Position numbers and translations under genes: made by a program. From Plantago major (lineage: Eukaryota; Streptophyta; Magnoliopsida; Lamiales; Plantaginaceae): a stretch of 64,000 bases of DNA. The stretch is from positions 7,165,765 through 7,229,764 of the forward strand of contig CM048840.1 in NCBI GenBank assembly GCA_026545765.1, given 5' to 3'. Every line of letters begins with the position of its first letter. Positions within the stretch are counted from its first letter, which is position 1. Below the pieces are notes generated by a model. That model searched no databases, had not been told where the DNA came from, and saw only the letters and a list, made by a program, of their open reading frames with translations. Below, one piece after another: positions 49,169 through 60,991 of this stretch.

Positions 49169-50135
49169 ATGGGCAGGTATTCTTACTGTTACAAGCAGAA
49201 GTTAAGAAAAGGCCTTTGGTCTCCAGATGAGGATGAGAAGCTTATAAACCATATAACCAAGCATGGACATGGCTGTTGGAGCTCTGTCCCTAAACTTGCA
49301 GGTTTTCTTACCACTTCCCGGTTTTCGATTACGAAGAGTTAAGAGGTTGAGTTACAATTCAATTATTTAACCACCAGCTGATATGTTTGTTTCTGATTCT
49401 GTAATCTTGATCAAGGTCTTCAAAGGTGTGGAAAGAGCTGCAGGTTGAGGTGGATCAACTACTTGAGGCCTGATTTAAAAAGAGGCACATTTTCTCAAGA
49501 GGAGCAGAATTTGATCATTCAACTCCATGCTGTTCTTGGAAACAGGTAAAGATATATAACAATCATGAATTTTGTTATACAAATTCCAACAATTGCAACT
49601 TTTATTTAGCATTTGTGGTTGTCTAATGATTTTGTTTAAGACTGATCTCATCTAAAAGTTGAACTCGTAGAAAGGTGTCGATTCATTTATATTAATTCTT
49701 TAACAACCCAGGTGGTCACGGATCGCTAGACACTTGCCAGGACGGACGGATAATGAAATCAAGAACTTATGGAACTCGACCATCAAGAGAAAGCTAAAGC
49801 TAAGTGGCATTGATCCGAAAACTCACAAACCTCTCTCAGAAGTTAGCCAAGAAGAGGAAACATTAGCAACTGGGTACAACATTAATAAAGGATCACAAGG
49901 GTCATCTGTCATGAGTTCTCACGACCCCGAAAATGCAGACAATCCTGCAGAATCTAAACCAAATCGAATATCCTATCCTGTTTCCACGAACGAAAACAGA
50001 AGCTATTCTTCTGATGCTTACAATCACCTTTCCTATCCGCAGCTAAACTATTACCCGAGTATCAGTGGCCCAAATCTTATCTTCAATCCAAAATCCAGGT
50101 CCTCAGAGATTCCCATTACAATTACCAATTTATAA
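49169..50135 (+). CDS. Captured R2R3-MYB gene (MYB61/MYB86-like), shortened C-terminus
   Basis: Three exons, 49169-49301, 49416-49545 and 49712-50135, with GT-AG introns, join in frame to 228 residues. Exon sizes 133 and 130 nt are the standard R2R3-MYB pattern. R2 starts at [15 protein letters not shown] and contains [15 protein letters not shown]3 contains [14 protein letters not shown] and [15 protein letters not shown], followed by [13 protein letters not shown]. Tryptophans sit at the expected helix positions. The family binds AC-type promoter elements; this clade acts in stomatal and cell-wall regulation. The C-terminal part is shorter than usual, ending where element sequence appears to resume. 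It lies inside CACTA-2, antisense to the transposase transcription unit. The clade is judged from the N-terminal wording and could be another close group. Whether it is expressed is unknown. Confidence 0.88.
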
Positions 50136-50139
50136 ATTA

Positions 50140-50580
50140 AAATCATTTCAATTATACGAACTATAAATTATAATTTATAAATTACCAATTACCAATTTTT
50201 TCTACAAAATATCAATTTATATTCCCATCGAATTATACGAATTACCAATTACCAATTTTTTTATACAAATTATAAATTACTAAATACTCAACCAAATCCA
50301 ATACATACTTACAAACATTAAACTAAATCAAAATAAATACCATAAATAACATACATACTTACATACATACCATACATACTTACATACTTCATACTTACAA
50401 ATATCAAACTAAACACCATACTTACAAACATTATACTAACTAATCAATTTCACGATAAATCAATCATTAACCCACTACTTAATATGAGTTATACTAGCTA
50501 GTATATGAATTTAGAAACATACAATTGGTTGAAATTAGCAAAAGTCCCAAATTTAAAAAAGTAGGGTTTTAGACAATTAC
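50140..50580. other. AT-rich CACTA-2 interior between the MYB and the first transposase exon
   Basis: Short repeats of ATTACCAATT and CATACATACTTACA fill this stretch. It corresponds to the intron-like stretch at about 7690-8220 in CACTA-1. No gene is seen. Confidence 0.55.
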
Positions 50581-50794
50581 CTTCAAATTGCGGGAAAAAT
50601 AGTCGAAGATCGATGAAATTGAACGGACACCCGAGTTCCTTGTTGAAAGAGCTTTGAAAAGAGCCAAAGATTCGCCGGAATGGTGGACGTTTGGTCAGAA
50701 ACCAAATCGCAAAAATTTCGAAGACGGGAAGAAGATGAAAGAAGCAGAGAAGAAATGGGGGAGAAGAGAAGAAGCTGCGCGTTTATGTCTGAGA

Positions 50795-51120
50795 ATCAGC
50801 GACGGATAGCTATATGGATTGCTATCCGTCGCTACCTAGCGATAGCGACGGATAACTATACGTTGCTACCTAGCGATAGCTACGGATAACTATCCGTCGC
50901 TACATGTTAATTTTTTTTAATTCTTTTTTAACGACGGATAATCTATCCGTCGTTAAATTTCTTTTCTTTTTTTTTTTTTTTTACAAAAGTCATACGACGG
51001 ATAACTATCCGTCGTTAGTTAACGACGGATACGTCGACGGATAGGGCGAAACGCCCTATCCGTCGCTAAATACGCCGATCCGTCGTTAAAGGGGCGACGG
51101 ATCTTCTGTCGCCAATTCAC
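50795..51120. repeat. Right subterminal repeats of CACTA-2
   Basis: Dense GCGACGGATAACTATCCGTCGC-like arrays, several forming perfect short hairpins, end close to the CACTA terminus. Confidence 0.85.
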
Positions 51121-51276
51121 AGAATTCTTGTAGTGTAGGGTTTAGCCACAATAGTTCTATTTATACTTGCTACCTGACAGAGTTATTTAGGTAATCTAGA
51201 ATTTTAAAGGAAATAAATATATTCAGAAATCTAAATAAGATCTGCAATAATCTAGAGTTTCCTAACAAGAGACTAA

Positions 51277-51393
51277 GGCTCTGTTCTCTTCATCTGAACA
51301 GAACAGAACATAACTGAACTGAACTGAATTATAGTATAAAATATAATTAAGCAGAACTGAACTGAATGAGTTTGCAGAGGAAGAGAACATAGC
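51277..51393. mobile_element. Small MITE with GGCTCTGTTC ends, copy 1
   Basis: Ends GGCTCTGTTCTCTTC and GAAGAGAACATAGC are inverted, and the inside is built from GAACTGAACTGAA units. It is preceded by TAA, which would fit a Harbinger-type target, but the right-hand TAA is not exact. Confidence 0.55.
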
Positions 51394-51703
51394 ATAATTC
51401 TAAAATTAAAAAGACTCCTAAAGATACTGTGCCTTTTATTGCTTATCTTACTAATTAGGACATAATCTAATTGCTTAAAATAAGATAAAGAGATATGTTT
51501 GGGAGATTCTGAAAATCTTCTAAAGGATTATTCCCAATCAAGAGATAACAACCGCTCTAACCCTAGGCCTGGCGAACTTGTGCTGAGCCCATTAGGCCAG
51601 GCTCCATCACATACTTATATGAGTTTGTATAGGTTTAAGTAATTGATCTGTACGCGAGTGAAACCAATGAAGATTGATTAACTTTTGATTATTTTCAGAA
51701 TAA

Positions 51704-51792
51704 GGCTCTGTTCTTTTTATCTGAAAACTCATTAATTTCAGTTCAGTTCAGATTCATTCAGTTCAATTATGTTCAGCGAAGAGAACATAGCC
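51704..51792. mobile_element. Small MITE with GGCTCTGTTC ends, copy 2
   Basis: It has the same ends as the copy at 51277 and the same GTTCAGTTCAG core, again preceded by TAA. Confidence 0.55.
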
Positions 51793-52462
51793 CAAGTTAG
51801 TAAATTGTTCCCTCCAGCAACACTCATTTATATAATTGGGCCTCAAATGGAACTTCATTGATTTTGCAGCACTTGCCATGTACTGTTAAATTGTCACAAA
51901 AAACAATTTGGCCCAAACTTGGGGGAGTCATGGATCGGGATGAATTGGTCCATTAGTAAATCAGCCCAATACTAATTAATATAAATACCCCCCTCACCCA
52001 TCTACTGTTGTCCCACTTTACTTTTGTTGAAGTACGTTTATTACTATATCGTATGTAAGAATGAAGTGATGTGTTTGATATTTTTTAAGTTATTTGAGTG
52101 GTTTAAATGTTGTTTAATTGGTTTAAAATTATTTGTTTGATTGAAAAAGTAAAGATAAAGTAAGAGTAGGGTAGAAAGAGAATGATGATTGTTTAGTGAG
52201 GAAAATTGAATTAAATATTTTATTATATAAAATACAAAATAAATATTCTGAAATATTTTAATGCATTAATAGTCCGTTTTAATGGTATTATAAACAAACA
52301 GAGAGTTGTTAAAATCTAAATTTCCACACCCAGCTTGTGATAATATATACCTATAGGACGAGTTCACTTGTGGACGAAGGTAAAAAAAAGCTGGAAAAGT
52401 CTCACTGCTGGAGTCTCACTTTTGGAATTATGTAGGAATGAGTACGTGGTTTAAATATCTTA

Positions 52463-52648
52463 CTCCCTATCAAATGTTTCATTTTAATTTTTTGCAGTCA
52501 ATATTTTTGAACTTTGACTATGGTTTAATCTTAAACCGTAAATGTAAAATGTTCAATTGAATTATATAATGGAACTTTAGGAAGTCAAAGTTAAAAAATG
52601 TTGACTACTAAAAATCAAAATGGGACATTTGATCTGGGACGGAGTGAG
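52463..52648. mobile_element. Stowaway-type MITE, 186 bp
   Basis: CTCCCTATCAAATGTTTC on the left pairs with GGGACATTTGAT..GGAGTGAG on the right; the left end has lost about 8 bp. TA flanks lie at 52461-52462 and 52649-52650. It is preceded by plain intergenic DNA from 51793. Confidence 0.8.
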
Positions 52649-52650
52649 TA

Positions 52651-54895
52651 ATAATATTTAAATATTCAGGTTTATATAGATGCGTATGATTTAATCATTC
52701 GTATTATTTATTCATAGGTATATATGAATTGTATTTATGACATTAAAAAATGATAAAAGTTAAACTCCAGTATTTTAACTGAACATTGCCATAAAACTTT
52801 ATGTACCAACTTACATCCTACGGGCAGGCACTCTCAAGTCTCAAATTTCAAGTTTCTCCCCAGCTGATGATAATGCCAGAGTAGAAATACTATTGCCAAA
52901 GCAATTTTAATTATCTGTAACACTTATGACACTTTTTATGAAACATATTAATTTATAAAAGGAAAATTACTTTGATATTATCATATTTGCTCTGGCATTA
53001 TCATTTACCTCTCAACTCCTACGCTCATTTCTTATCCGTCTAAACGTTTCACGGTATGGTACCAATCATTATCGCCTCAACAACTTCCAATTGCACATCT
53101 CTAGTATGATCTTTATAACATCATTTGATTATTAACAAATTCATTTTCTTGGTGAAAATGAAAAATATTTGTTTTCAGTCGCATACTATTGCTATGTAAT
53201 TGGAAACCGATAGATAAGATTTTTTTTTTTTTTTTTTTGAACATCATAACCGATCAATATTCAAGCAAGCAACCAATCCAATGTCAAGGTAATAAATACC
53301 ATGTCTCAGAAACAGAACCAACATATCTAAAATTTAATGATTTTAGACAAGTGTATAGATTGCATGACGAAACAGATTCTAATGGACATTTCGAAAGGAT
53401 CTACTCATCCTCTTGGCTCCTCAATCTGGCAAGCTTGTTGGTCACGACAACATCAAGTTGTGCAGCACGCTAATAAGATGTTATATCTTCAGATTATAAT
53501 TAAATTTGTTCCAAGTTTTGACCAATAAAAATCTAAAATCCTACCATTGTTTCCATTCAGCATCACCCAGTGGTCCCAATCACTCGGCAATGCCAAGTCC
53601 GAATGCGTGCAAAGGTTATGGCCCAGATTATCCATATTATTGGGCCAATAATGATGAATGATTGGGCTCCCATCCCATCGTACTGACTAGCACGTCGTAC
53701 ATTCTTTGAACTTTACCAAGCAGAGTAGAAACCTCGTGAAAGAATCCAGTTTGTGCAAGAGGATACCAACTATTTGGCAAACGATTTAAAATAGATTAAA
53801 GTCGAGTTACACAGTTCATTGCCTTAGGCATACGATTTTAGTCGAGTCGGAACTATTGTCAGTTTCAATCCACCTACTATTCGCAATTAAATTTTCCTCC
53901 ACCTAATGTATTTCTATCTCTTTACCTTTTAATTTATCATGACTACATTCAACCAATACAATCAAACAACCTTTATAACCAATAAAAAGAAAATCTTACC
54001 CACATCAATTCAATGTTACACACCCTACATAACAAACATATACTGTAATCCCTATATAATTTTAACTCTATATCAAACACAATTTTTCACAAGTCAATAA
54101 AAATTTAGTTGCTATTCATATGTTAAATGTTTATTAAATAAGTACGGTTACCTTAAATCGTATGTCAAAGAGTCTATTAATCTCAAGTGAAAGACGTATA
54201 CTACATCATACGATGATACGAACAATACTCAAGTTATGAGATGATGTCGCTTCATTGATGTAAGATGTGCATAATATACTGATGTTACAACAACATAAAC
54301 CAGAAAATCTAAATGCTCCTGTAATATATCAAGTGTGGCGAAGAATAAAGTAGGGATCGGAATTCCGACAAGTAAATGAAAAATCCTTGGAACATAGACA
54401 GATGAAGTCTCTGTCCATGTATCGATCTTAATGTTATTCTAACTTTTCTAGGTGCATGAATAAGGAAGAAGCATAGTTGCTAAAAATTAAAATGTGAAAT
54501 ATCTAGGTCCAACTAGCCTATGCGATAAGGTGTGCATATAGTACAAGTTGTACTTGTGGATAAGGGGTGTAACAAGTTGAGGCTTGAATCCACAGGCAAC
54601 AAATGGTAAAAATAAAGGGATCTGGGAAATTGTCAAATCAGGATCAGGACAAGGAAAGTACTCATTTCAGTTTAATGCAGATGAGATACCTACCTCTGCG
54701 CAATATAGCTAGTATCTAAAATGCGAAAATCACATTATACTTGGACATGTCAAATTGTCTATCCTTGAGACATGTCAAATTGTCAATAAATGATATGTAT
54801 AAACATATACTTGGATCGTGATATTGAGAAGACAAATGTTGTTTGATGTGGTATAAAAATGGTGAAGTCAAAGTAAAAGTAGTGTTGAGGGTTGG
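52651..54895. other. Intergenic DNA, no gene recognised
   Basis: Short open frames around 53189-53528 share no known domain. A T tract lies at 53220-53238. No repeat pair was found. Confidence 0.45.
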
Positions 54896-55068
54896 CGAGT
54901 GTTATGAGTGGTGAGGTGAGCTCGAGTGGTAGTAGAATAGTTCGCTAATGTCCTAGAGATCGTCGATGTCCTAGACGGCTTTGATGTCCTAGAAATCTTC
55001 AAGGTCCTATGCTCCGAGATTGAGTCCTTCCAGTAAATGTAGGTCCGTCACTAAGGCAAGGTCCGTCA

Positions 55069-55325
55069 CTCATCATAGGTCCTTCGTAGAAATATGCTTA
55101 GTCAAGTGGTCCTTGTGGAAATATAGTCCGTCACTAAGGCAAGGTCCGCCACTCATCATAGGTCCTTCGTGGAAATGTGCTTAATCAAGTGGTCCTCCTG
55201 GAAATATAGTCCGTCACTACTCACTAAGGCAAGGTCCGCCACTCATCATAGGTCATTCGTGAAAATGTGCTTAGTCAAGTGGTCCTTCTGGAAATATAGT
55301 CCGTCACTAGCTACTGTCATTCTGG
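55069..55325 (+). repeat. Tandem repeat, three units of 83-90 bp
   Basis: GGTCCTTCGT recurs at about 55078 and 55161, with GGTCATTCGT at 55251. Each is followed by TGCTTAGTCAAGTGGTCCT, AAATATAGTCCGTCACT and GGCAAGGTCCGCCACTCATC. Before it, GATGTCCTAGA-type short repeats run from about 54940. Confidence 0.85.
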
Positions 55326-57004
55326 AAGTGTAGTCCGTCGTTGAATACGGTCCGTCTATGGAGTACTTGGTTATCTATCTGAAATAAGAGGAGGAGTTAA
55401 ACCCTTTCGGGCTCAACTTGTTTAGATGGTTGCTCAAGCTGGGGCTCGGGCCTCTAAACTTAAAGAGTGGAATATTGAGAAGTAGTTACTTACCATTATG
55501 AAGAGTAAATGCGCTCCTATGCATAGTGAGAGGTTCTAGGGACAGATCTCTAACACATCGTAGTTTAATCGGCTTAGCTAGATAACGACACATGGTTTCG
55601 TAGAAGGGAGGCGCGTTTATGTCGGACCCATTGTGGCGGGAGTCATAAGCTCAAATTATACTCTATTAAACTTAAGAGCATAAGTTGTAGTTGTAGACTA
55701 TGCTTAACTCGGTATTGTTCTCTGGGGAATCAATTAAGCTACCACAACGAATGAGAGTAAACTGTTTGTTTGTGAGTAACAAATAGGTTTTGGATGTTTG
55801 TACTTCTAAAACACGAATTAATACGAAAAGCAAACAAACTGTTTTGATAAATGAGAGAAAGTGAACACGGTAGCAATGATCCGGTTATGCTAATTCAAAC
55901 TAAGGTAAATGTTCATATTGTCACACGGTCGGTGTACAAAAAAGCAATCAATCCAATTTAACCAAGCTGTTTTTCGAAGATTTTAAACTAGAGAAATCGC
56001 CAGGTTTGTCGGACCGACGATTCTTAACCAAAATGATTTAGAAGATTTCAAACTGGCGTATTGGATTGACGGTTTTTACGAGAATATCAAACTAGACGAA
56101 CCTTATGAACGAATATAAACCCTAGATTCGAATCTGCGTAACCATCACATAACTACCGAGTTCTAGAGTGGTTTAGCTACTCATAATTGAAGCAAGGACG
56201 AAGGAATTCATAATCTTGGATACGCAAAGCATAAACATAATGATAATCGCAAGCAAGGGCATACAATTCGATAAATCAATCAAGCACAAGAATTGTATGG
56301 AAGCAATAGAGAATTATCAAACTTAAGAATTCGATGTCAATGATTCGTTACAAGAGAAGAACCAAGCTCCAAGATCAATCAATGTTCAAAAACTAGGTTT
56401 TAGGAGCTTTTTATGTGTCAAACGTAGAAGGAAGTTATGTCACAAGGGGATAAAATCGGACAGAAAACAAAGATTTTTGATATATATACTTTCAAGGGCG
56501 ATTCTCGCCATGCGAAAAGGTCGTTAAGCCTCCTTTTTGCTTCTGGAAATCTCTTTCTCGCCGCAGCGAGCTAAAAACCTTCGTAACTTTGTCTACAGGC
56601 AGAATTTTCCTGTGCTTCCAAAACGAAAGTCGTAGCCCTTTGAATTATCTTTGTGTGGACACCGAAATCAGGTCAATCGAACATCAATATGAGAGAGTTA
56701 TGGCCAAAATGGCTAGACTGCTTCGTAAAATTTCACTTTTGCAAGTTTCGCTAAAACGGCTCTCAATTCTTCATCCGAACTCCGAATCCACTTCCGTTTT
56801 CTCCATTGTACTCCAATTGCAAGGCTCTAGAACCATAGTTTTCACTCCGGCTTTCACCTAAAAACACGAAAAAACATAAAAACGCACAAGAAACACTACA
56901 AAATACCAAAGCATAAAAACGTACAAAAACACTATAAAATGCAAACAAAGACTAGGCAAAAGACTGTAAAAAAAGACAAAATGAGACTCTAAATTATCGT
57001 CTCA
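55326..57004. other. Unclassified, probably retroelement-derived non-coding DNA
   Basis: A stretch at 56560-56870 (containing CCAAAACGAAAGTCGTAGCC and GTTATGGCCAAAATGG) has the look of dispersed retroelement non-coding sequence, but no LTRs, primer site or pol coding can be shown. Confidence 0.3.
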
Positions 57005-57700
57005 TCAGGGAGCTCGGACCTCCTTTGGAACCCGGGGTCGGACCTTAGAGTAATATATCACATTCCTTGTATTGTGATTCGTATACGTGGGAACTCGGAG
57101 TCGGACCTCCTTTGGAACTCGGTGTAGGACCTTCTTTGGAACCCAGTGTAGGATCTTAGAGTAGTAGATCCCATTCCTTGTATTATTATTCTTATTTGTG
57201 GGAACCCGGTGTAGGACCTCATTTGGAACTCGGTGTAGGACCGTCTTTGGAACCCGGTGTAGGACACCATTTTGGAACCCTTTGGAACCTGGTGTAGGAC
57301 CTTATTTGGAAACCGGGTAGGACCTCATTTGGAACCCTTTAGAACTCAGTGTAGGACCTCATTTAGAACCCTGTGTAGGACCTTCTTTGGAACCTGGTGT
57401 AGGACCTTAGATTAGTAGATCCCATTCCTTGTATTGTTATTCTTATTTGTGGGAACCCGGTGTAGGACCTCGGAACCGGTGTATGACCTCATTTGGAACC
57501 CAGTGTAGGACCTTCTTTGGAATCGGTGTAGAACCTCATTTGGAACCTGGTGTAGGACCGTCTTTGGAACCCGGTGTAGGACACCGTTTTGGAACCTTTT
57601 GGAATTCGGTGTAGGACCTTATTTGGAAACCAGGGTAGGACCTCACTTGAAACCCTTTGGAACTCGGTGTAGAACCTCATTTAGAGCCCGGTGTAGGACC
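57005..57700. repeat. Minisatellite, left part
   Basis: Many diverged units of about 25-33 bp follow the pattern GGAACCCGGTGTAGGACC plus TCATTT or TTCTTT. A longer unit with AGTAGATCCCATTCCTTGTA recurs at about 57050, 57165 and 57415. The array continues at 62992 after an insertion. Confidence 0.92.
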
Positions 57701-59819
57701 TGTTGGAAGATGATTAGGTCAATTGAGATATTGCATTCTTAGAGAATATTGCTCGGCAATAAAATCTCAAATACTTCTTGTTGTAATCATTCCAAGATTC
57801 ATTTTTTAAATCATTGTGATTTATAAATATGATAGGAATGATGTCAATGGTGTTATTTAATGAATTAGAATGAAAGTTGTATTTAGATCATAGTGACAAT
57901 AGATGCATGGTGCAAAGTATGTAGTTCCTGAAATATTAAAACAATGAACGCTTGTAATTTTGGGATAAGTGAAATTGTATATTGAGATAATAATGACTAA
58001 CTTCTGGGAAGTAATTCAGTATATGATACTGAATGTGTGATTGAAATTGTTGGACTATAAATTTCAAATAGTTGAGAACATTATTCTCGTTCTTGTAAAG
58101 ACGTTAGTGGATTTACTTGCCAATTGGTTGCTCCAACGGCATTGAGTAAACGTCTTCAAGAACATGGATTATTGGTTCATAACAAAAGACATTATCCATT
58201 TCAATGTGCAATAGAGAAGACCTGTGATAACAAACCAAATACCCTACCTTATATGGTTTTTGTATATCTGTTTAAACATATGAATTTGGATTTGCAAACG
58301 TCAATCGAAATTGGGTCACTTGACATCATTTGTTTTCGAAACATGTGGCTTGCAAATCGTGCCTCATTATGAAAACAGATAGACACTTTCTAGGAAAGCG
58401 TGTAAGCCAAAGGAATGTCTTGAGATAGCTTACACATGTATTTGTAATCAAGATTGGGTAGTTCATTCCCATCTACTTAGTCCTCAGTGATCCTCTAGGT
58501 CTAGACAAGGTATCTGAAAAGATACTAGTCATAAGACCTTAAGGAATGCAAAGTGACAACGTTGAAGGAAATGAACGGATTATAAGAAGTATAGATTTCT
58601 CTTTGATTAGGTCAATGAGATTAATACGTAGATATAATCAATGGATTGTTATAATTGGCCACGAGTTCCATTAGAGTTGATTTGATAAGACTTCATTGGA
58701 TGTCGTTTATCTCGTGATGAGTTTCATTTTGAATGTTAGATCATGTTTGACATGGATGCACTCATAGCACATGCTACATACAGTACATTCTTCGAAGATA
58801 CATGTGAACAAAACTCGATAAATATCTAGAATAGGATTCCTATCAAATCAGTTTTGGAAAGACCGTGATAGTCATGGTTAAACTGTTTTAAATGTTACAT
58901 ATTTACAAGTGGGATTGCCCCACATATTTAATTAAAGGATCCATTGATATGTAGCATATTAAATTGTTTTAGATGTTAAAGTTTGTGGGATTTATAATAG
59001 TTTTTCAAAACCACAAATTTAACATTGAGGTAAATGACTTGTCGATTAGAGGCGACAAATGATTAAGTGGGAGAATCATGGATGCTCTTAGCTAGTGGGA
59101 GCTCATTACTTGGTAATGTACTTTAGCTAGTGGGAGCAATGTGGAACCCTCCTCTTTAGAATGAGGTTATCCATATAACGAATTGGTGCAAATTGGAGAT
59201 TGCACATTCTTCCTCTCAAAGAATGCATTTGATTGCAATTCTTGGGCATACTCATAAAATTGGTTAGAACCAATATTTGTGAACCTCAAAACATTCAGGA
59301 TGTACGCTTGGAACATATACGAGAAATTTACGAACTCCATAGGTTGTGTGGTATTGTCGTGACAAATTAGATTGTATGGATTCCTCTTGCAGGATCACGA
59401 CTAAATAATCATCCTTGTAAGGATCAACCAACAACCTATATCAAATCCATATTAGACATCGACTTGAGAAAGGTAGCATGGGGCTATAAAATCTTGAGAA
59501 TGGATTGGTTAAATTATTTAAGTTTAGAACTTAAATAATATTGTTGTTGATGTTTGACACACTTGATACAAGAAAGTTTTCAAGGAAGACTTATGACAAC
59601 AATAAGAAATTATCTACAAGCGTAGGATAATGACAAATGATATAGTTATGTTTGGGACGCATACTATATAGTCATTCACCAATTCCATTAAAATTTTGCT
59701 TGCATTAATTACATATTATGAAAGCATGATTATGGGAGTAGTCTATACAATTCCCTATAAGGGACTTTATAGTAAAGTGTGTATGACAAAATTGTAGACT
59801 ACAATATCCGAATAAAATC

Positions 59820-60960
59820 ATGCATACATATGTAGATAAAGAAAAGGTCTATTGTGGACTTAAGCAAGCCTTTGGAGTTAAATATTTACTTTAAAGAGTT
59901 AGTCAAATAGTTTGACTATATTTAAAGGTAAATGAAAGATTCATGCATCTTTAGAATGATTCATGAAATGTGACTATCTTAATGATTGTAAATATGTTTG
60001 ACATACAAATCATGTAAGATTGGTTTCACATTATAAGTCAAATAAAAGTATTGGTTAATCAAGACTTTCATTGTGAAGGGCTTGAGTGTGAGTTGTAGAA
60101 TATCTTTATATTATATTAGAGTCATATTTGATAGACCTAATAAGATATCTAAACTCTTTATATACTCTGTTTTGAATACGTTTTTGTTATTATCAATATA
60201 TTATTCTTGGAGAATTCACTATTGAGTCACAAGGTCATGCTATCAAAATTAGATTGTTCTAATAAGCATGGATAAGGTACATATGTAGGATGTCGTATGG
60301 TATGACTACACACCTAAAATGTACATGTGACATGAAGAAGATATGAGTCGTAAAGTCATACTAAAATATTATATTGCTCTAATATAGTTTGGACAAGGTA
60401 CATATATAGGATGTCGTATGGGACGACTATACACCTAAATGTACACATGACATGACGTACATGTCATAACGAACTCATACTACCAACACTACGTTTAGAC
60501 AGTCGGGGCAAGCATAAAACTGGGTTTGTGATAAGGCTTCTCCACACATATGTGATAATTAGATTGATCACAATTGTGAAATATATTCATCTTGATAACG
60601 ATGTTGGATTAGACGATGTCCGATATGAATAAATACATGGTGTATCATAGATTCAACAACCAAGTCTGGTACGATGCTGATTGAATGTTCTTAGATGAAT
60701 TAGGGGTAGTTCTGAGTGCCGGTAATCGAATTTAGAGATTGCGATTATACTGGTACGATTGCATATGCAAAGGAACCAGGATCTTATGATATTAGCACAA
60801 CAGTACTGAGATAGTATCACTGGATTGGAGACCAATGATACATGATAACAAAGAAATAAAGTGCATTCTCCGTGAGGACACATTGGCTGATTCTTTCACT
60901 AAACCTTGTCTTTAGAGAGACAAGTTAGCCATTTTAAGAATCTGAGTGTTTTGACGCTCG
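59820..60960 (+). pseudogene. Copia reverse transcriptase and RNase H remnants
   Basis: Fragments in several frames: VYCGLKQAFGV near 59850 (from the Copia YGLKQA motif), CDYTGTIAYAKEPGSYD near 60735 and REDTLADSFTKPC near 60870 (from the ADxFTKPL end of Copia RNase H). Stops are frequent. No integrase or gag is recognisable. Confidence 0.75.
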
Positions 60961-60991
60961 AGAGTGATTGGCTCTAGGCCAAGTGGGAGAT

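Larger units (their letters stand above)
46578..51135 (-). mobile_element. CACTA-2: complete CACTA element carrying a captured MYB gene
   Basis: The ends are CACTACAAAAAAC and GAATTCTTGTAGTG, flanked by TAG at 46575-46577 and 51136-51138. Subterminal GCGACGGAT-type repeats fill about 46590-46920 and 50795-51120. The TnpA-like gene remains on the minus strand (47130-49027), and a non-coding first exon is kept near 50581-50800. The TNP2 gene is missing, and its place is taken by an R2R3-MYB gene on the plus strand. With complete ends, it could be moved by a transposase supplied elsewhere. Confidence 0.95.

Noticed and set aside
57005-57700. A CRISPR-like array
   Set aside because: Units are directly adjacent and diverged, without constant repeats separated by unique spacers.
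58124-58372. 82-codon open frame near the start of the Copia element
   Set aside because: No gag or other motif. It is probably a chance frame in decayed sequence.
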